Positions 1 through 7,236 of a stretch of DNA of 13,475 nucleotides are shown one piece after another. Within the stretch, counting starts at the first letter, position 1. Every line of letters begins with the position of its first letter. A program made the translations under genes and the position numbers. Source of the stretch: Pseudonocardiaceae bacterium (lineage in GTDB: Bacteria; Actinomycetota; Actinomycetes; Mycobacteriales; Pseudonocardiaceae); NCBI GenBank assembly GCA_025937115.1, contig JAICSB010000041.1, forward strand, positions 1 to 13,475, read 5' to 3'. Below the pieces are notes generated by a model. That model ran no database searches. It saw nothing but the letters and a program-made list of their open reading frames with translations, and was not told the origin of the DNA.

Positions 1-204
1 GTACTCCTCCGTGGAAATCAGATTCGTCGACGGCGCTGCCGTTTTCGTTGAGGATCACGCGGAAGCACAGGCGCCCAGAATGGTGGGTAATAATCCACAG
101 GTAGTGGTCCAGTCGCCGTCGTAGAGAGAGATGTCGAGCGAGCTCTCTCCGTACTAGTCAGCCTTGAAGGCCATGCCCTCCAGCGTCACGTTGGCGCGTA
201 CCGA
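1..204 (-). pseudogene. possible decayed gene fragment, unknown function
   Basis: On the minus strand, two adjoining reading frames give protein-like sequence but no single frame does. The first reads SVRANVTLEGMAFKAD, meets an in-frame TAG (bases 154-156), then continues YGESSLDISLYDGDWT. From about base 110 down to the window edge a frame shifted by one reads YLWIITHHSGRLCFRVILN and then an acidic stretch. A stop plus a frameshift in one gene would explain this. I do not recognise the family. The fragment lies just downstream of the DUF2252 stop on the same strand, and its far end is cut by the window edge. No start codon with a ribosome binding site is visible. The call rests only on the look of the translation, so confidence is low. 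The alternative is non-coding DNA that happens to translate plausibly. Confidence 0.25.
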
Positions 205-274
205 CGGTGCACAGCAGGGTTGATTGTGCAGAGCGCGTGTCAGCAGCTCCTGGTGCGCGACCGCCGGCAGCTGA

Positions 275-1720
275 TCATTGGCTGGCCTCAGTGTGGAGGA
301 CACCTTGGGCGACGGCGGTTAGCAGGGCCTGGTAGTCGCGCTCGGTTTGCTCGGCGTAGCCGAGGGCGAATCGGCACATGGCCCGGTCCACCTTGTCGCT
401 GTTGCCGAGGTAGCCGGCGATCATGGAGGCGCCGCTGGTGCGGGCGTGGCCCTTGGCCAGCAGTAGGCCGCAGACCCCGGCGTAGTCGGCCAGCGCGCAG
501 GCGTCGATGCCGTCGACGGTCACGGCGCCCTTCATGTCCCGGAATTGTCGGACGTAGTACTGGTGGTCTCCGACGGTGGTCCATCCCAGCAGCGGATCGC
601 TGACGGTCTGCAGCGCCTGCTGGTACTCCACCACCCGCTGGCCCTGGTGGGCGTGCCAGGCCGAATCGCCATGTACGAACCGCGCGACGACGGACCGGCG
701 GGCCTGCTTGAGCTGGAGGAACACGACGTCGTCGGGGCTGCTGCCCTGGCACAGCGCGATGTAGGCACGCAGACCCACCGAACCCACCCCGACGACCTTG
801 TGAGCGATGTCGATGATGCTGTACCCGGCCACGATGCGCGCCCAGTGAGGAGGCAGCGTCTGCAGGTAGGAGTCCAGTGCCTCGGCGATCTGATCGGCCT
901 GGGCGGGGTCGAGGCGGGTGATGAGCGGGGGCTCCTCGACGATGCGGCGGGTGCCGTCGCGTTGTTGGGTGAATCGTGGCAGGGCGCGGTCGCTGGTGCG
1001 TCGGCGCGCCCGTTGTGCTGCCCGCTTGATCTCCTTGCGCAGCGTGCCCCGGGTCGCGGTGGTCTGTAGCCGGTCGAGGTCGAGCCGCTCATAGGAGCGG
1101 GCCAACAGCGGCTGCTCCGCCAGGTAGGCCATGTGCTCGCGGTAGGCAGCAACACAGCGCGCAGCAGCCTCCTCGCACGCGTGTTCCGGGGAACTGTTCT
1201 GCCGACCGGCGACCCACACGCTGGTCACCAGCCGGCGCAGATCCCACTCCCAGGCCCCCGGGTGCGCCTCGTCGAAGTCGTTGAGGTCAAAGACGAGATC
1301 GCGCTCGGGTGAGGCGTAGAAGCCGAAGTTGCCCAGGTGCGCATCACCGCAGATAACTGGGGTAATACCGGTGGATGGCAGGTGAGCGAAGTCCTCGGCC
1401 ATGATCGCGGCAGCGCCACGGAGGAAGGCGTAGGGGGAGGCGATCATTCGACCAATCCGGACCGGGATCAGCCGGTCCAGCCGACCTTGGTGGGTCGTAA
1501 TGATCTGTTGCACCGGGTCGACGCGGCTTTCGGGCACGCTCCAGTCGCCCAGCGCTGATCGGGGCACCTGCTTGCGCAGCGACCGCCCGATGGCGTACCG
1601 CTCCGGTCGGGGAGTAGCGGGCTGACGCAGCGAAACAAACCCCCGGCTATCGGCCGAGGACAGAACAACATGCTGATCGCGGTCTCGTCCGCCGTCGGTG
1701 CCCCCACGCCCGGACGTCAT
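275..1720 (-). CDS. DUF2252 family protein
   Basis: The 481-aa protein matches the DUF2252 family over nearly its full length. Diagnostic motifs are LRKQVPRSALGDW (about 48-60), the glycine-rich CGDAHLGNFG (124-133), VFDLNDFDEAHPGAWEWDL (about 143-161) and a C-terminal ALADYAGVCGLLLAKGHAR segment. The GDxHxxNFG and DFD pair resembles the catalytic and metal-binding loops of aminoglycoside/choline kinase-like folds, so a kinase-like activity is an inference; no reaction is established that I know of. No signal peptide or membrane segment is seen, so it is probably cytosolic. The ATG at 1720 is supported by GGAG 7 bases upstream (1731-1728). The first ~40 residues are polar and poorly conserved, so a shorter start is possible. 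It lies downstream of the cupin gene on the same strand across a 229-bp gap, so it may have its own promoter. Confidence 0.9.
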   Translation of the reverse strand: MTSGRGGTDGGRDRDQHVVLSSADSRGFVSLRQPATPRPERYAIGRSLRKQVPRSALGDWSVPESRVDPVQQIITTHQGRLDRLIPVRIGRMIASPYAFLRGAAAIMAEDFAHLPSTGITPVICGDAHLGNFGFYASPERDLVFDLNDFDEAHPGAWEWDLRRLVTSVWVAGRQNSSPEHACEEAAARCVAAYREHMAYLAEQPLLARSYERLDLDRLQTTATRGTLRKEIKRAAQRARRRTSDRALPRFTQQRDGTRRIVEEPPLITRLDPAQADQIAEALDSYLQTLPPHWARIVAGYSIIDIAHKVVGVGSVGLRAYIALCQGSSPDDVVFLQLKQARRSVVARFVHGDSAWHAHQGQRVVEYQQALQTVSDPLLGWTTVGDHQYYVRQFRDMKGAVTVDGIDACALADYAGVCGLLLAKGHARTSGASMIAGYLGNSDKVDRAMCRFALGYAEQTERDYQALLTAVAQGVLHTEASQ

Positions 1721-1949
1721 CCAGCAACTCCACGACCCGGAACGCCCATACCACCTCGCAGCATGCGGTGACCACGGTCCGCCTGCGGAACTGCCAAACC
1801 ACCCGCTACTACATCACGCGCTGCGCCGCTGGCGGCCCAGACCCACAGCATCCGCGTTCCGGTACGCCGCGTCAGCGTCAACATCAACTGTACTCTCGGG
1901 CGCCGAGGATAGCCGCCTCTGCTGGAATGGTTCTTTCGTCTGACGATCT

Positions 1950-2432
1950 TCAGTGAACCACCGGGTGGGCTGGATCGACCCAGGGCACGTATTCGGGCTC
2001 GGCCACCGTGTCGATGTCGAGGTTGACCACGATCGGTTCCTGTCCACTACGAGCCACTACGCATTCCAGCGGCTTGTCGTTGAGGGCGTTGATCTCTTGG
2101 TGCGGCACGAACGGCGGCACGAAGATGAACCCGCCCGGGCCGGCTTCGGCGGTGAATTCGAGGTTGGCGCCCCACCGCATCCGCGCCTGGCCGCGGATCA
2201 CGTAGATCACGCTTTCCAGCTCGCCGTGATGGTGCGCCCCGGTCTTCGCACCGGGGTGGATGGTGGCGATCCCGGCCCACAGCTTCTCCGAGCCCGTCCG
2301 GTCGTGGGTGACCGCGGCGGCGCGGGTCATCCCCGGTGTCTGCGGGGTGTTGGTGTCCAGCGCGGCGCCGGGGATGACCCGCACGCCCTGGGTGCGCCAG
2401 TTCGGTGTTGCGCTCGGTTTGATCGTGCCCAT
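1950..2432 (-). CDS. single-domain cupin protein
   Basis: This is a 160-aa protein with one cupin beta-barrel. Motif 1 is GAKTGAHHHGELESVIYVIRG (G61 to G81): metal ligands are expected at H67, H69 and E73, and G81 closes the motif. Motif 2 is the G-F-I-F-V-P-P-F-V-P-H-Q-E-I-N stretch (101-115), with the fourth ligand at H111 and the usual final Asn. All four ligands are therefore present, so a metal-binding cupin, either an enzyme or a small-ligand sensor, is likely. Substrate cannot be read from sequence. It has no signal peptide. The ATG at 2432 has no Shine-Dalgarno sequence but follows a TANNNT element by exactly 6 bases, as in leaderless mycobacterial genes. It is divergent from the GNAT gene and upstream of the DUF2252 gene. 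Confidence 0.88.
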   Translation of the reverse strand: MGTIKPSATPNWRTQGVRVIPGAALDTNTPQTPGMTRAAAVTHDRTGSEKLWAGIATIHPGAKTGAHHHGELESVIYVIRGQARMRWGANLEFTAEAGPGGFIFVPPFVPHQEINALNDKPLECVVARSGQEPIVVNLDIDTVAEPEYVPWVDPAHPVVH

Positions 2433-2438
2433 GCATTG

Positions 2439-2444
2439 AGGCTA
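2439..2444 (-). promoter_or_regulatory. -10 element of a leaderless promoter for the cupin gene
   Basis: On the minus strand TAGCCT (TANNNT consensus) is followed by 6 bases (CAATGC) and then the ATG at 2432. A transcript starting about 7 bases after the element would begin at the A of the start codon. The gene has no Shine-Dalgarno sequence, which agrees with leaderless expression. This is an inference from spacing; no start-site data are available. Confidence 0.5.
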
Positions 2445-2460
2445 GTCCGAGGAGCGAGAG

Positions 2461-2473
2461 CCACGGCCCGTGG
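2461..2473. promoter_or_regulatory. 13-bp palindrome over the -35 region of the cupin promoter
   Basis: CCACGG-C-CCGTGG is a perfect inverted repeat with 6-bp arms and a 1-bp centre. With a 17-bp spacer from the proposed -10 element, the cupin -35 box would fall at 2462-2467, inside this palindrome. It could be a repressor operator. It could also be a chance match in GC-rich DNA. Confidence 0.3.
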
Positions 2474-2560
2474 ATGATCCGATGCGATCCGCCAGGTCTG
2501 ATGAGACGATGCGTCGTCGCCTGGTTCGAGTGCACACGAGTCACCCCGTCGAAACCGAGT

Positions 2561-2565
2561 AGGGG
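2561..2565 (+). promoter_or_regulatory. ribosome binding site that fixes the GNAT start
   Basis: AGGGG lies 7 bases before the ATG at 2573. Two other in-frame candidates, GTG 2567 and ATG 2570, are too close to it. The open frame extends back to 2474, but that upstream part has vector-like high GC and no acetyltransferase similarity. Confidence 0.55.
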
Positions 2566-2572
2566 AGTGATG

Positions 2573-3103
2573 ATGACTACCGAGATCCTGTGGCGCATGC
2601 CCGGGAAGATGACACAGTTAGAACAACGTAGCCTTGAGTCACTCGTCGAAGAAGTGTCAGACGAATTCGTTCCACCGCTAACTACTCAAAGTAGCACAAC
2701 CCAGGCAGTACTAGCAAGTGCCAGTGGCAGCGCATCGAGTAGCTACTTTGATGAATTGCTTATGCAACATTGCCTACTGTTAATCGAGTGCGACCAACTG
2801 CAAGGGTTTCTTTCCTTCCGAACCTTTCACCGCGACAACCGCTTGCCGCAGATAGGAATCTGCATCTACGTCAGCACCATTGCTGTTCGTCCCGCGGCAC
2901 GAGGACGCGGACATGCTCGCCTGCTATACCAGAAGCTCTTAGGGCTTCCCGAGACATTGCCTACATGGATTCTTCTACGCACACGGTCCACTAACAGGCA
3001 TCACCTGCAACTGTTAGATACCCTCGGATTCAAGCACCTTCTTACCGTTCCTCATGACCGGGATCCTAGGGTCGACAGTATCTACCTGGGGCACAAGCGC
3101 TAG
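2573..3103 (+). CDS. GNAT-family N-acetyltransferase
   Basis: The 176-aa protein carries the acetyl-CoA binding motif A of the GNAT fold: YVSTIAVRPAARGRGHARLL (89-108), with the R-x-x-G-x-A pyrophosphate loop at R100-G103-A105. It is followed by the C-terminal N-x-x-L-x-L-L-D-T-L-G-F strand/helix (about 131-143) typical of motif B. Residues 36-58 are Ser/Thr/Ala-rich and probably a loop. The acceptor (small molecule, antibiotic or protein) is not predictable. Base composition is much lower in GC than its neighbours (about 47% in a sampled 60-base line). The gene contains four TTA leucine codons (2618, 2780, 2939, 3014), rare in high-GC actinobacteria, which suggests recent acquisition. It stands alone between the divergent cupin gene and ilvD. 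The start was chosen from the AGGGG site 7 bases upstream; the N-terminal extension back to 2474 is unlikely. Confidence 0.85.
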   Translation: MTTEILWRMPGKMTQLEQRSLESLVEEVSDEFVPPLTTQSSTTQAVLASASGSASSSYFDELLMQHCLLLIECDQLQGFLSFRTFHRDNRLPQIGICIYVSTIAVRPAARGRGHARLLYQKLLGLPETLPTWILLRTRSTNRHHLQLLDTLGFKHLLTVPHDRDPRVDSIYLGHKR

Positions 3104-3258
3104 CAGCATCCGGCTCAACAAGGCCGTGCGAGCGGCGGTCGCGCTGGTGACCTGGCAACGGCAGCTCGCCCCCGATTGTCGGTCGTACTGTGCGTGATGG
3201 GTTACACACCGGCTTCCACGACTACCGTGGCTGAGACCAGCTCGTCACCGATCCGGTT

Positions 3259-3262
3259 GGAG
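3259..3262 (+). promoter_or_regulatory. ribosome binding site deciding the ilvD start
   Basis: GGAG lies 7 bases before GTG 3270 but only 1 base before GTG 3264. This favours the downstream GTG, giving an N-terminus [18 protein letters not shown] and 617 residues. Confidence 0.45.
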
Positions 3263-3269
3263 TGTGCCC

Positions 3270-5123
3270 GTGCCGGTCCCATTTCCGAACCTGCGTTCCC
3301 GCGTCACTACCCACGGTCGCAACGCGGCGGGAGCGCGGTCGCTCTGGCGCGCCACTGGGATGACCGACGACGACTTCGGCAAGCCGATCGTCGCGATCGC
3401 TAACTCTTACACCCAGTTCGTGCCCGGCCACGTGCACCTCAAGGACCTCGGCGACCTGGTGGCGTCGGCGATTCGTGAGGCCGGCGGCGTGCCGAAGGAG
3501 TTCCACACCATCGCCGTCGATGACGGCATCGCCATGGGCCACGGCGGCATGCTCTACTCGCTGCCCTCACGCGAGGTGATTGCCGACGCCGTCGAGTACA
3601 TGGTCAACGGCCACGCCGCCGACGCGCTGGTGTGCATCTCGAACTGCGACAAGATCACCCCGGGGATGCTCAACGCCGCGATGCGGCTCAACATCCCGAC
3701 CGTCTTCGTCTCCGGCGGCCCGATGGAGGCCGGCAAGTCCGTCGTCGTCGGCGACACCGTGCACCCGTCCAGCGACCTGATCACCACGATCGCGGCGTCG
3801 GCGTCCTCGGCGGTCGACGGCGATGCGCTCGAGGTCGTCGAGCGCGCGGCATGCCCGACCTGCGGGTCGTGTTCGGGCATGTTCACCGCCAACTCAATGA
3901 ACTGCCTCACCGAGGCACTCGGGCTGGCGCTGCCCGGCAACGGCTCGACGCTGGCCACGCACGCGGCTCGCCGGGAGCTGTTCCTGCAGGCCGGGCGCAC
4001 GGTGATGGAGCTGGCCACGCGCTTCTACGGCGAGGGTGACGACTCGGTGTTGCCGCGCTCGATCGCCACCCGGGAGGCGTTCGAGAACGCTATAGCGCTC
4101 GACGTCACGATGGGCGGCTCCACCAACACCGTGCTGCACATCCTCGCCGCTGCGCAGGAGGGCGAGATCGACTTCGACCTGGCCGCGATCGACGCGATCT
4201 CCCGCCGGGTGCCGTGCCTGGCGAAGGTCGCACCGAACTCCGACTACCACATGGAGGACGTGCACCGGGCCGGTGGCATCCCCGCGATCCTCGGCGAGCT
4301 GTGGCGCGCCGGGCTGCTGAACACCGGCGTGCACACCGTGCATTCCCCGTCGCTACAGGCGTGGCTCGCGGAGTGGGACGTCCGCGCCGAACGCCCGTCG
4401 GACATCGCCGTTGAGCTGTACCACGCCGCGCCCGGCGGGGTGCGCACCACGGAGGCGTTCTCCACGCATAACCGCTGGTCAGCTCTCGACACTGACGTCG
4501 CAGGCGGCTGCATCCGCGACGTCGAGCACGCGTATACCAAAGAGGGCGGGCTCGCGGTGTTGCGCGGCAACGTCGCCCCCGACGGCGCGGTGATCAAGAC
4601 CGCGGGCATCCCCGAGGAGCTGTGGCACTTCTCCGGCCCGGCGCTGGTCGTCGAGAGCCAGGAGGAGGCCGTCTCCGTCGTCCTGACCAAGAAGGTCCAG
4701 CCCGGCGACGTCATCGTCGTGCGCTACGAGGGGCCGGCCGGCGGACCGGGGATGCAGGAGATGCTGCACCCCACCGCGTTCCTCAAGGGCGCCGGGCTGG
4801 GCAAGGTCTGCGCGTTGATCACCGATGGCCGGTTCTCCGGCGGGTCGAGCGGCATCTCGGTCGGGCACATTTCCCCTGAGGCCGCCGCGGGCGGGGTGAT
4901 CGGACTCATCGAGGACGGTGACACCGTCGTCCTCGACGTCGCGAGCCGCACGCTGGAGCTCCAGGTCGCCGACGAGGTGCTGGCCGAGCGCCGCGCCAAG
5001 ATGGAGGCCAACGAACGCCCATGGCAGCCGCGGAACCGCGACCGGCCGGTGACGAAGGCCCTGCGCGCTTACGCGGCGCTGACTACGAGCGCCGACAGGG
5101 GCGCGGTACGCCGCATCCCCTGA
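3270..5123 (+). CDS. ilvD: dihydroxy-acid dehydratase
   Basis: IlvD converts 2,3-dihydroxy-isovalerate and 2,3-dihydroxy-3-methylvalerate to the 2-keto acids that precede valine, leucine and isoleucine, using an Fe-S cluster and Mg2+ in the cytosol. The 617-aa product is collinear with the long Corynebacterium glutamicum/E. coli form. Visible motifs are [16 protein letters not shown] (near 46-61), [20 protein letters not shown] (84-103), [12 protein letters not shown] (122-133, with cluster Cys126 and the Lys128 that is carbamylated in relatives), [19 protein letters not shown] (194-212), and [10 protein letters not shown] near the C-terminus. The shorter [2Fe-2S] enzymes have Cys where this protein has Gly in VPGH, so an oxygen-sensitive [4Fe-4S] cluster is inferred. 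No other ilv gene is adjacent. The 160 bases upstream show no clear leader peptide or attenuator. Confidence 0.97.
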   Translation: MPVPFPNLRSRVTTHGRNAAGARSLWRATGMTDDDFGKPIVAIANSYTQFVPGHVHLKDLGDLVASAIREAGGVPKEFHTIAVDDGIAMGHGGMLYSLPSREVIADAVEYMVNGHAADALVCISNCDKITPGMLNAAMRLNIPTVFVSGGPMEAGKSVVVGDTVHPSSDLITTIAASASSAVDGDALEVVERAACPTCGSCSGMFTANSMNCLTEALGLALPGNGSTLATHAARRELFLQAGRTVMELATRFYGEGDDSVLPRSIATREAFENAIALDVTMGGSTNTVLHILAAAQEGEIDFDLAAIDAISRRVPCLAKVAPNSDYHMEDVHRAGGIPAILGELWRAGLLNTGVHTVHSPSLQAWLAEWDVRAERPSDIAVELYHAAPGGVRTTEAFSTHNRWSALDTDVAGGCIRDVEHAYTKEGGLAVLRGNVAPDGAVIKTAGIPEELWHFSGPALVVESQEEAVSVVLTKKVQPGDVIVVRYEGPAGGPGMQEMLHPTAFLKGAGLGKVCALITDGRFSGGSSGISVGHISPEAAAGGVIGLIEDGDTVVLDVASRTLELQVADEVLAERRAKMEANERPWQPRNRDRPVTKALRAYAALTTSADRGAVRRIP

Positions 5124-5200
5124 GGCTCAGTGCGAACCCCACCCAGGCTCGTCTGCCCGGTCCGCGAGCAAGCGTTGGAGGCCTCGGGTGGCCGAGGCGA

Positions 5201-5401
5201 TCACGACACCATCGGCGGCGACCCGGCGGCCAGCCCCCGCAGCCACGGTGAGGGCACCAGCCACCGGTACATGCCAAGGCAAAGCAGCACTCCGACGCCG
5301 ATTGCGCACTTGTCGCCCAGGCTGAGACTTCCGACGCGGGGTGTGCCATCCGCCGATCTCTGGACGCCGTAGCGGGGCTGGCCGAAAATCGTCTCGCTCA
5401 T
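5201..5401 (-). CDS. possible small membrane protein, 66 aa
   Basis: A minus-strand frame starting ATG at 5401 gives a 66-aa product with natural-looking composition. It has a polar N-terminus (MSETIFGQPRYGVQRSADGT), one hydrophobic span around 31-49 (CAIGVGVLLCLGMYRWLV), and a short glycine/proline-rich tail. Purine-rich AGAAAGAAG lies about 8 bases before the ATG and could act as a weak ribosome binding site. I do not recognise a family. It lies in the otherwise gene-poor gap between ilvD and the sugar dehydrogenase gene, and its 5' side carries a 13-bp palindrome. Overlapping frames on both strands look like GC-driven noise. This could also be non-coding. Confidence 0.4.
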   Translation of the reverse strand: MSETIFGQPRYGVQRSADGTPRVGSLSLGDKCAIGVGVLLCLGMYRWLVPSPWLRGLAAGSPPMVS

Positions 5402-5418
5402 TGTGTGCGCTTCTTTCT

Positions 5419-5431
5419 GGACATAGTGTCC
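5419..5431. promoter_or_regulatory. 13-bp palindrome upstream of the 66-aa ORF
   Basis: GGACA-TAG-TGTCC is a perfect inverted repeat with 5-bp arms, 18 bases upstream of the ATG at 5401 on the minus strand. It may be an operator or a small hairpin in the leader RNA. No regulator is identified. Confidence 0.3.
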
Positions 5432-5578
5432 TGAGGTCCGCGGCGGTGGCGCTTACCGACTCCGACGTCACCGATTCCTTGGTCGGATACCCGCGCATCC
5501 GCGAGCGCACGCCCGGCCGGTGTACCGTCTTATCGAGAAACGAAGAATTGCCTAGTCTGCATCCACACGACACGCCCC
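5432..5578. other. intergenic stretch without a recognised gene
   Basis: Open frames on both strands here are arginine- or serine-rich shadows without family similarity. With 5124-5200 just after ilvD, this is the part of the 500-bp ilvD-to-dehydrogenase gap not covered by the small ORF or promoter. I see no terminator with a U-tract after ilvD. Confidence 0.4.
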
Positions 5579-5589
5579 GTATCCGATAC
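5579..5589. promoter_or_regulatory. short inverted repeat upstream of the sugar dehydrogenase promoter
   Basis: GTATC-C-GATAC is a perfect 11-bp inverted repeat. A second, overlapping one (ATAC-ATCAG-GTAT) follows immediately and ends at 5598. Both lie about 15-30 bases upstream of the proposed -10 element at 5612-5617, where a regulator could contact the promoter. The sites are short, so chance is not excluded. Confidence 0.3.
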
Positions 5590-5611
5590 ATCAGGTATTA
5601 GTTTACCATGA

Positions 5612-5617
5612 TATGAT
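5612..5617 (+). promoter_or_regulatory. -10 element of a leaderless promoter for the sugar dehydrogenase
   Basis: TATGAT differs from the TATAAT consensus at one base and ends 6 bases before the ATG at 5624. No Shine-Dalgarno sequence precedes that ATG. The spacing predicts a transcript that begins at the start codon. No good -35 hexamer is seen, which is usual for mycobacterial promoters. Confidence 0.55.
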
Positions 5618-5623
5618 GCGCTC

Positions 5624-7156
5624 ATGCCCCGATATATAGGCCGCTGCTTCACTGTTGTCGCAGCATTTGTTACCGTTCTTGCGGCGACGGCGTGCTCGAC
5701 ACCACAAGGCGTCGCGCCCCAGGCGGTCGGGCCGCTCACTCATCCGCTTGCGGACCCGATTACTTCCGGCTTGGGGTTGACTCTTCAGGAGTTCGCGACG
5801 ATACCGCCGTCGAAGCCGGACCCGTTGCCACCGCCCGGTGACAACCTTGACCGTTGGGCCCGGATCAATTATTTGGGTGAGATTCCGGACGGTTCGGGAC
5901 GCCTATTCGTACCCGACCTCAACGGCAAGATGTATGTCATTAAAGATGGTAAGCCACAAATCTACCTTGACGTCGGCGCGGAGTTCGCCCCGAACTTCTT
6001 AAATACCAAGAGTCTCTCAAACGGGTTAGTCTTCGCAGCTTTCGACCCGGAGTTCAGTAAAACTGGTAGATTTTACACCGCCCACACCGAGGCTGGCCCT
6101 GCGCTTAATCCGAAGGTTCCGCAAACCAAGATACCCGACCTGCCCTACCCGCAGGAGATGCCTGCTCAAGCTGTGGTGACCGAGTGGAAGGCAGCTGATC
6201 CAGCCGCGAGCACATTCAAGGGAACGCGAAGGGAAGTCCTCCGGCTCGGATTCGCCGATACCATACACGGACTCCAGCAAATCGGTTTCAACCCGACCGC
6301 ACAGCCCGGCGGCAAGGACTACGGATTGTTGTATATCGCCGTCGGTGACGGTGGCGTGGTCGGTGAAGAGAGCCCGGGTATGGTGACCACGGTGCCCCAA
6401 GATCTGAGAGTTCCGCAAGGAAAAATCCTGCGAATCGATCCGCGGGGTACTAACGGTACCAACGGAAACTACGGAATTCCGCCGGACAATCCCTTTGTAG
6501 GCAAACCGGGCGTCGCCCTCCGGGAAATCTACGTCTCCGGTCTGCGTGATCCCGTCCGCTTCAGTTGGGACTCTGGCAACGACCACCAGATGTTCCTGGC
6601 CAACATCGGCGAGCAGCAGATCGAATCGATCTATGAGGTGCACCCCGGAGATAACTTCGGCTGGAGCCAGCGGGAAGGCCCGTTTGTGTTCAAGGCCGGT
6701 GACCCCTCTTGTGGTGTCTTTACTCCGCCTGCTGATGACAGCAAATACGGTTACACCTACCCTGTAGTGGCTTTCGCTCATAACCCACCGCCGGGTCAGC
6801 CGCCGTGCCAGACCAGTGGGCACGCGGTAGTCGGCGGTTTCGTCTACCAAGGTAGCAGCGCCCCCGAGCTGCGCGGCAAGTATCTGTTCTCCGACTTCGT
6901 GCCGGGACGGCTGTTCTACGCCGACACCCGACAGATGCACTCGGGCGGTAAACTAGCAACAATTTATGAGCTTGCACTCTTTACGGACGGAGCGCAGCCG
7001 GTCACCATGCAGCAGCTTGCGGGGAGCTCGCGAGTTGATTTGCGGTTCGGCACCGATAGCCATGGCGAGCTCTACCTGCTATCTAAGGCAAACGGCAAGA
7101 TCTGGAAAATCATGGGTACGCACCGGACGTCGGCACCACCACCACCACCACGATGA
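5624..7156 (+). CDS. PQQ-dependent sugar dehydrogenase-family lipoprotein
   Basis: The 510-aa protein begins with a basic and hydrophobic signal peptide ending in a lipobox-like LAATAC (Cys24), so it is probably a lipid-anchored extracytoplasmic protein. Residues about 75-497 form the six-bladed propeller of the glucose/sorbosone dehydrogenase (GSDH) family. Motifs include IHGLQQIGFNP (214-224; His215 aligns with the catalytic His of soluble glucose dehydrogenase), LYIAVGDGG (236-244), GKILRIDPRGTNG (266-278), IYVSGLRDPVRFSWD (302-316), HPGDNFGWSQREG (340-352) and GGFVYQG (404-410). It is expected to oxidise an aldose or other alcohol with PQQ; the true substrate, and whether PQQ is bound, are unknown. 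The tail ends in six prolines. GC is lower than the operon to its right, and two TTA codons occur (5999, 6026). It converges with the GTPase operon. Confidence 0.88.
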   Translation: MPRYIGRCFTVVAAFVTVLAATACSTPQGVAPQAVGPLTHPLADPITSGLGLTLQEFATIPPSKPDPLPPPGDNLDRWARINYLGEIPDGSGRLFVPDLNGKMYVIKDGKPQIYLDVGAEFAPNFLNTKSLSNGLVFAAFDPEFSKTGRFYTAHTEAGPALNPKVPQTKIPDLPYPQEMPAQAVVTEWKAADPAASTFKGTRREVLRLGFADTIHGLQQIGFNPTAQPGGKDYGLLYIAVGDGGVVGEESPGMVTTVPQDLRVPQGKILRIDPRGTNGTNGNYGIPPDNPFVGKPGVALREIYVSGLRDPVRFSWDSGNDHQMFLANIGEQQIESIYEVHPGDNFGWSQREGPFVFKAGDPSCGVFTPPADDSKYGYTYPVVAFAHNPPPGQPPCQTSGHAVVGGFVYQGSSAPELRGKYLFSDFVPGRLFYADTRQMHSGGKLATIYELALFTDGAQPVTMQQLAGSSRVDLRFGTDSHGELYLLSKANGKIWKIMGTHRTSAPPPPPR

Positions 7157-7236
7157 TCAAGTGCGTTCATACTTGTGCATCAGGTGGCGTCGGATCGGTA
7201 CTCACGAGATCTTTTGCGAACCGTAAGGACGCTCAT

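Noticed and set aside
545..1069. Long plus-strand open frame inside the DUF2252 gene
   Set aside because: It is antisense to a gene with clear family motifs and shows no recognisable domain; typical of high-GC shadow frames.
1778..1789. TCCGC-CT-GCGGA inverted repeat between the cupin and DUF2252 genes
   Set aside because: Short, GC-rich and without promoter or T-tract context; expected by chance in this composition.
3176..3263. Short ORF upstream of ilvD as a branched-chain amino acid leader peptide
   Set aside because: It is not rich in Leu/Ile/Val codons, has no stop before ilvD, and no terminator/antiterminator pair is visible.
5127..5591. 154-aa minus-strand frame across the ilvD-to-dehydrogenase gap
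   Set aside because: Arginine/serine-rich composition without domains, and it overlaps the more natural-looking 66-aa frame.
6042..6050. Asp141 of the sugar dehydrogenase where many relatives have His in a FHPDF motif, suggesting an inactive enzyme
   Set aside because: As I recall it, the catalytic His of this family is in the later HxGG-like motif, and His215 is present there.
7134..7153. Run of ACC/CAC triplets that gives six His in one frame, like a cloning tag
   Set aside because: In the gene's own frame it encodes the six-proline tail of the dehydrogenase, and the surrounding DNA is continuous natural sequence with no vector features.
7158..7175. CAAGT-N8-ACTTG hairpin in the convergent gap as a terminator
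   Set aside because: The stem is only 5 bp with an 8-base loop and no following T-tract, too weak to call.
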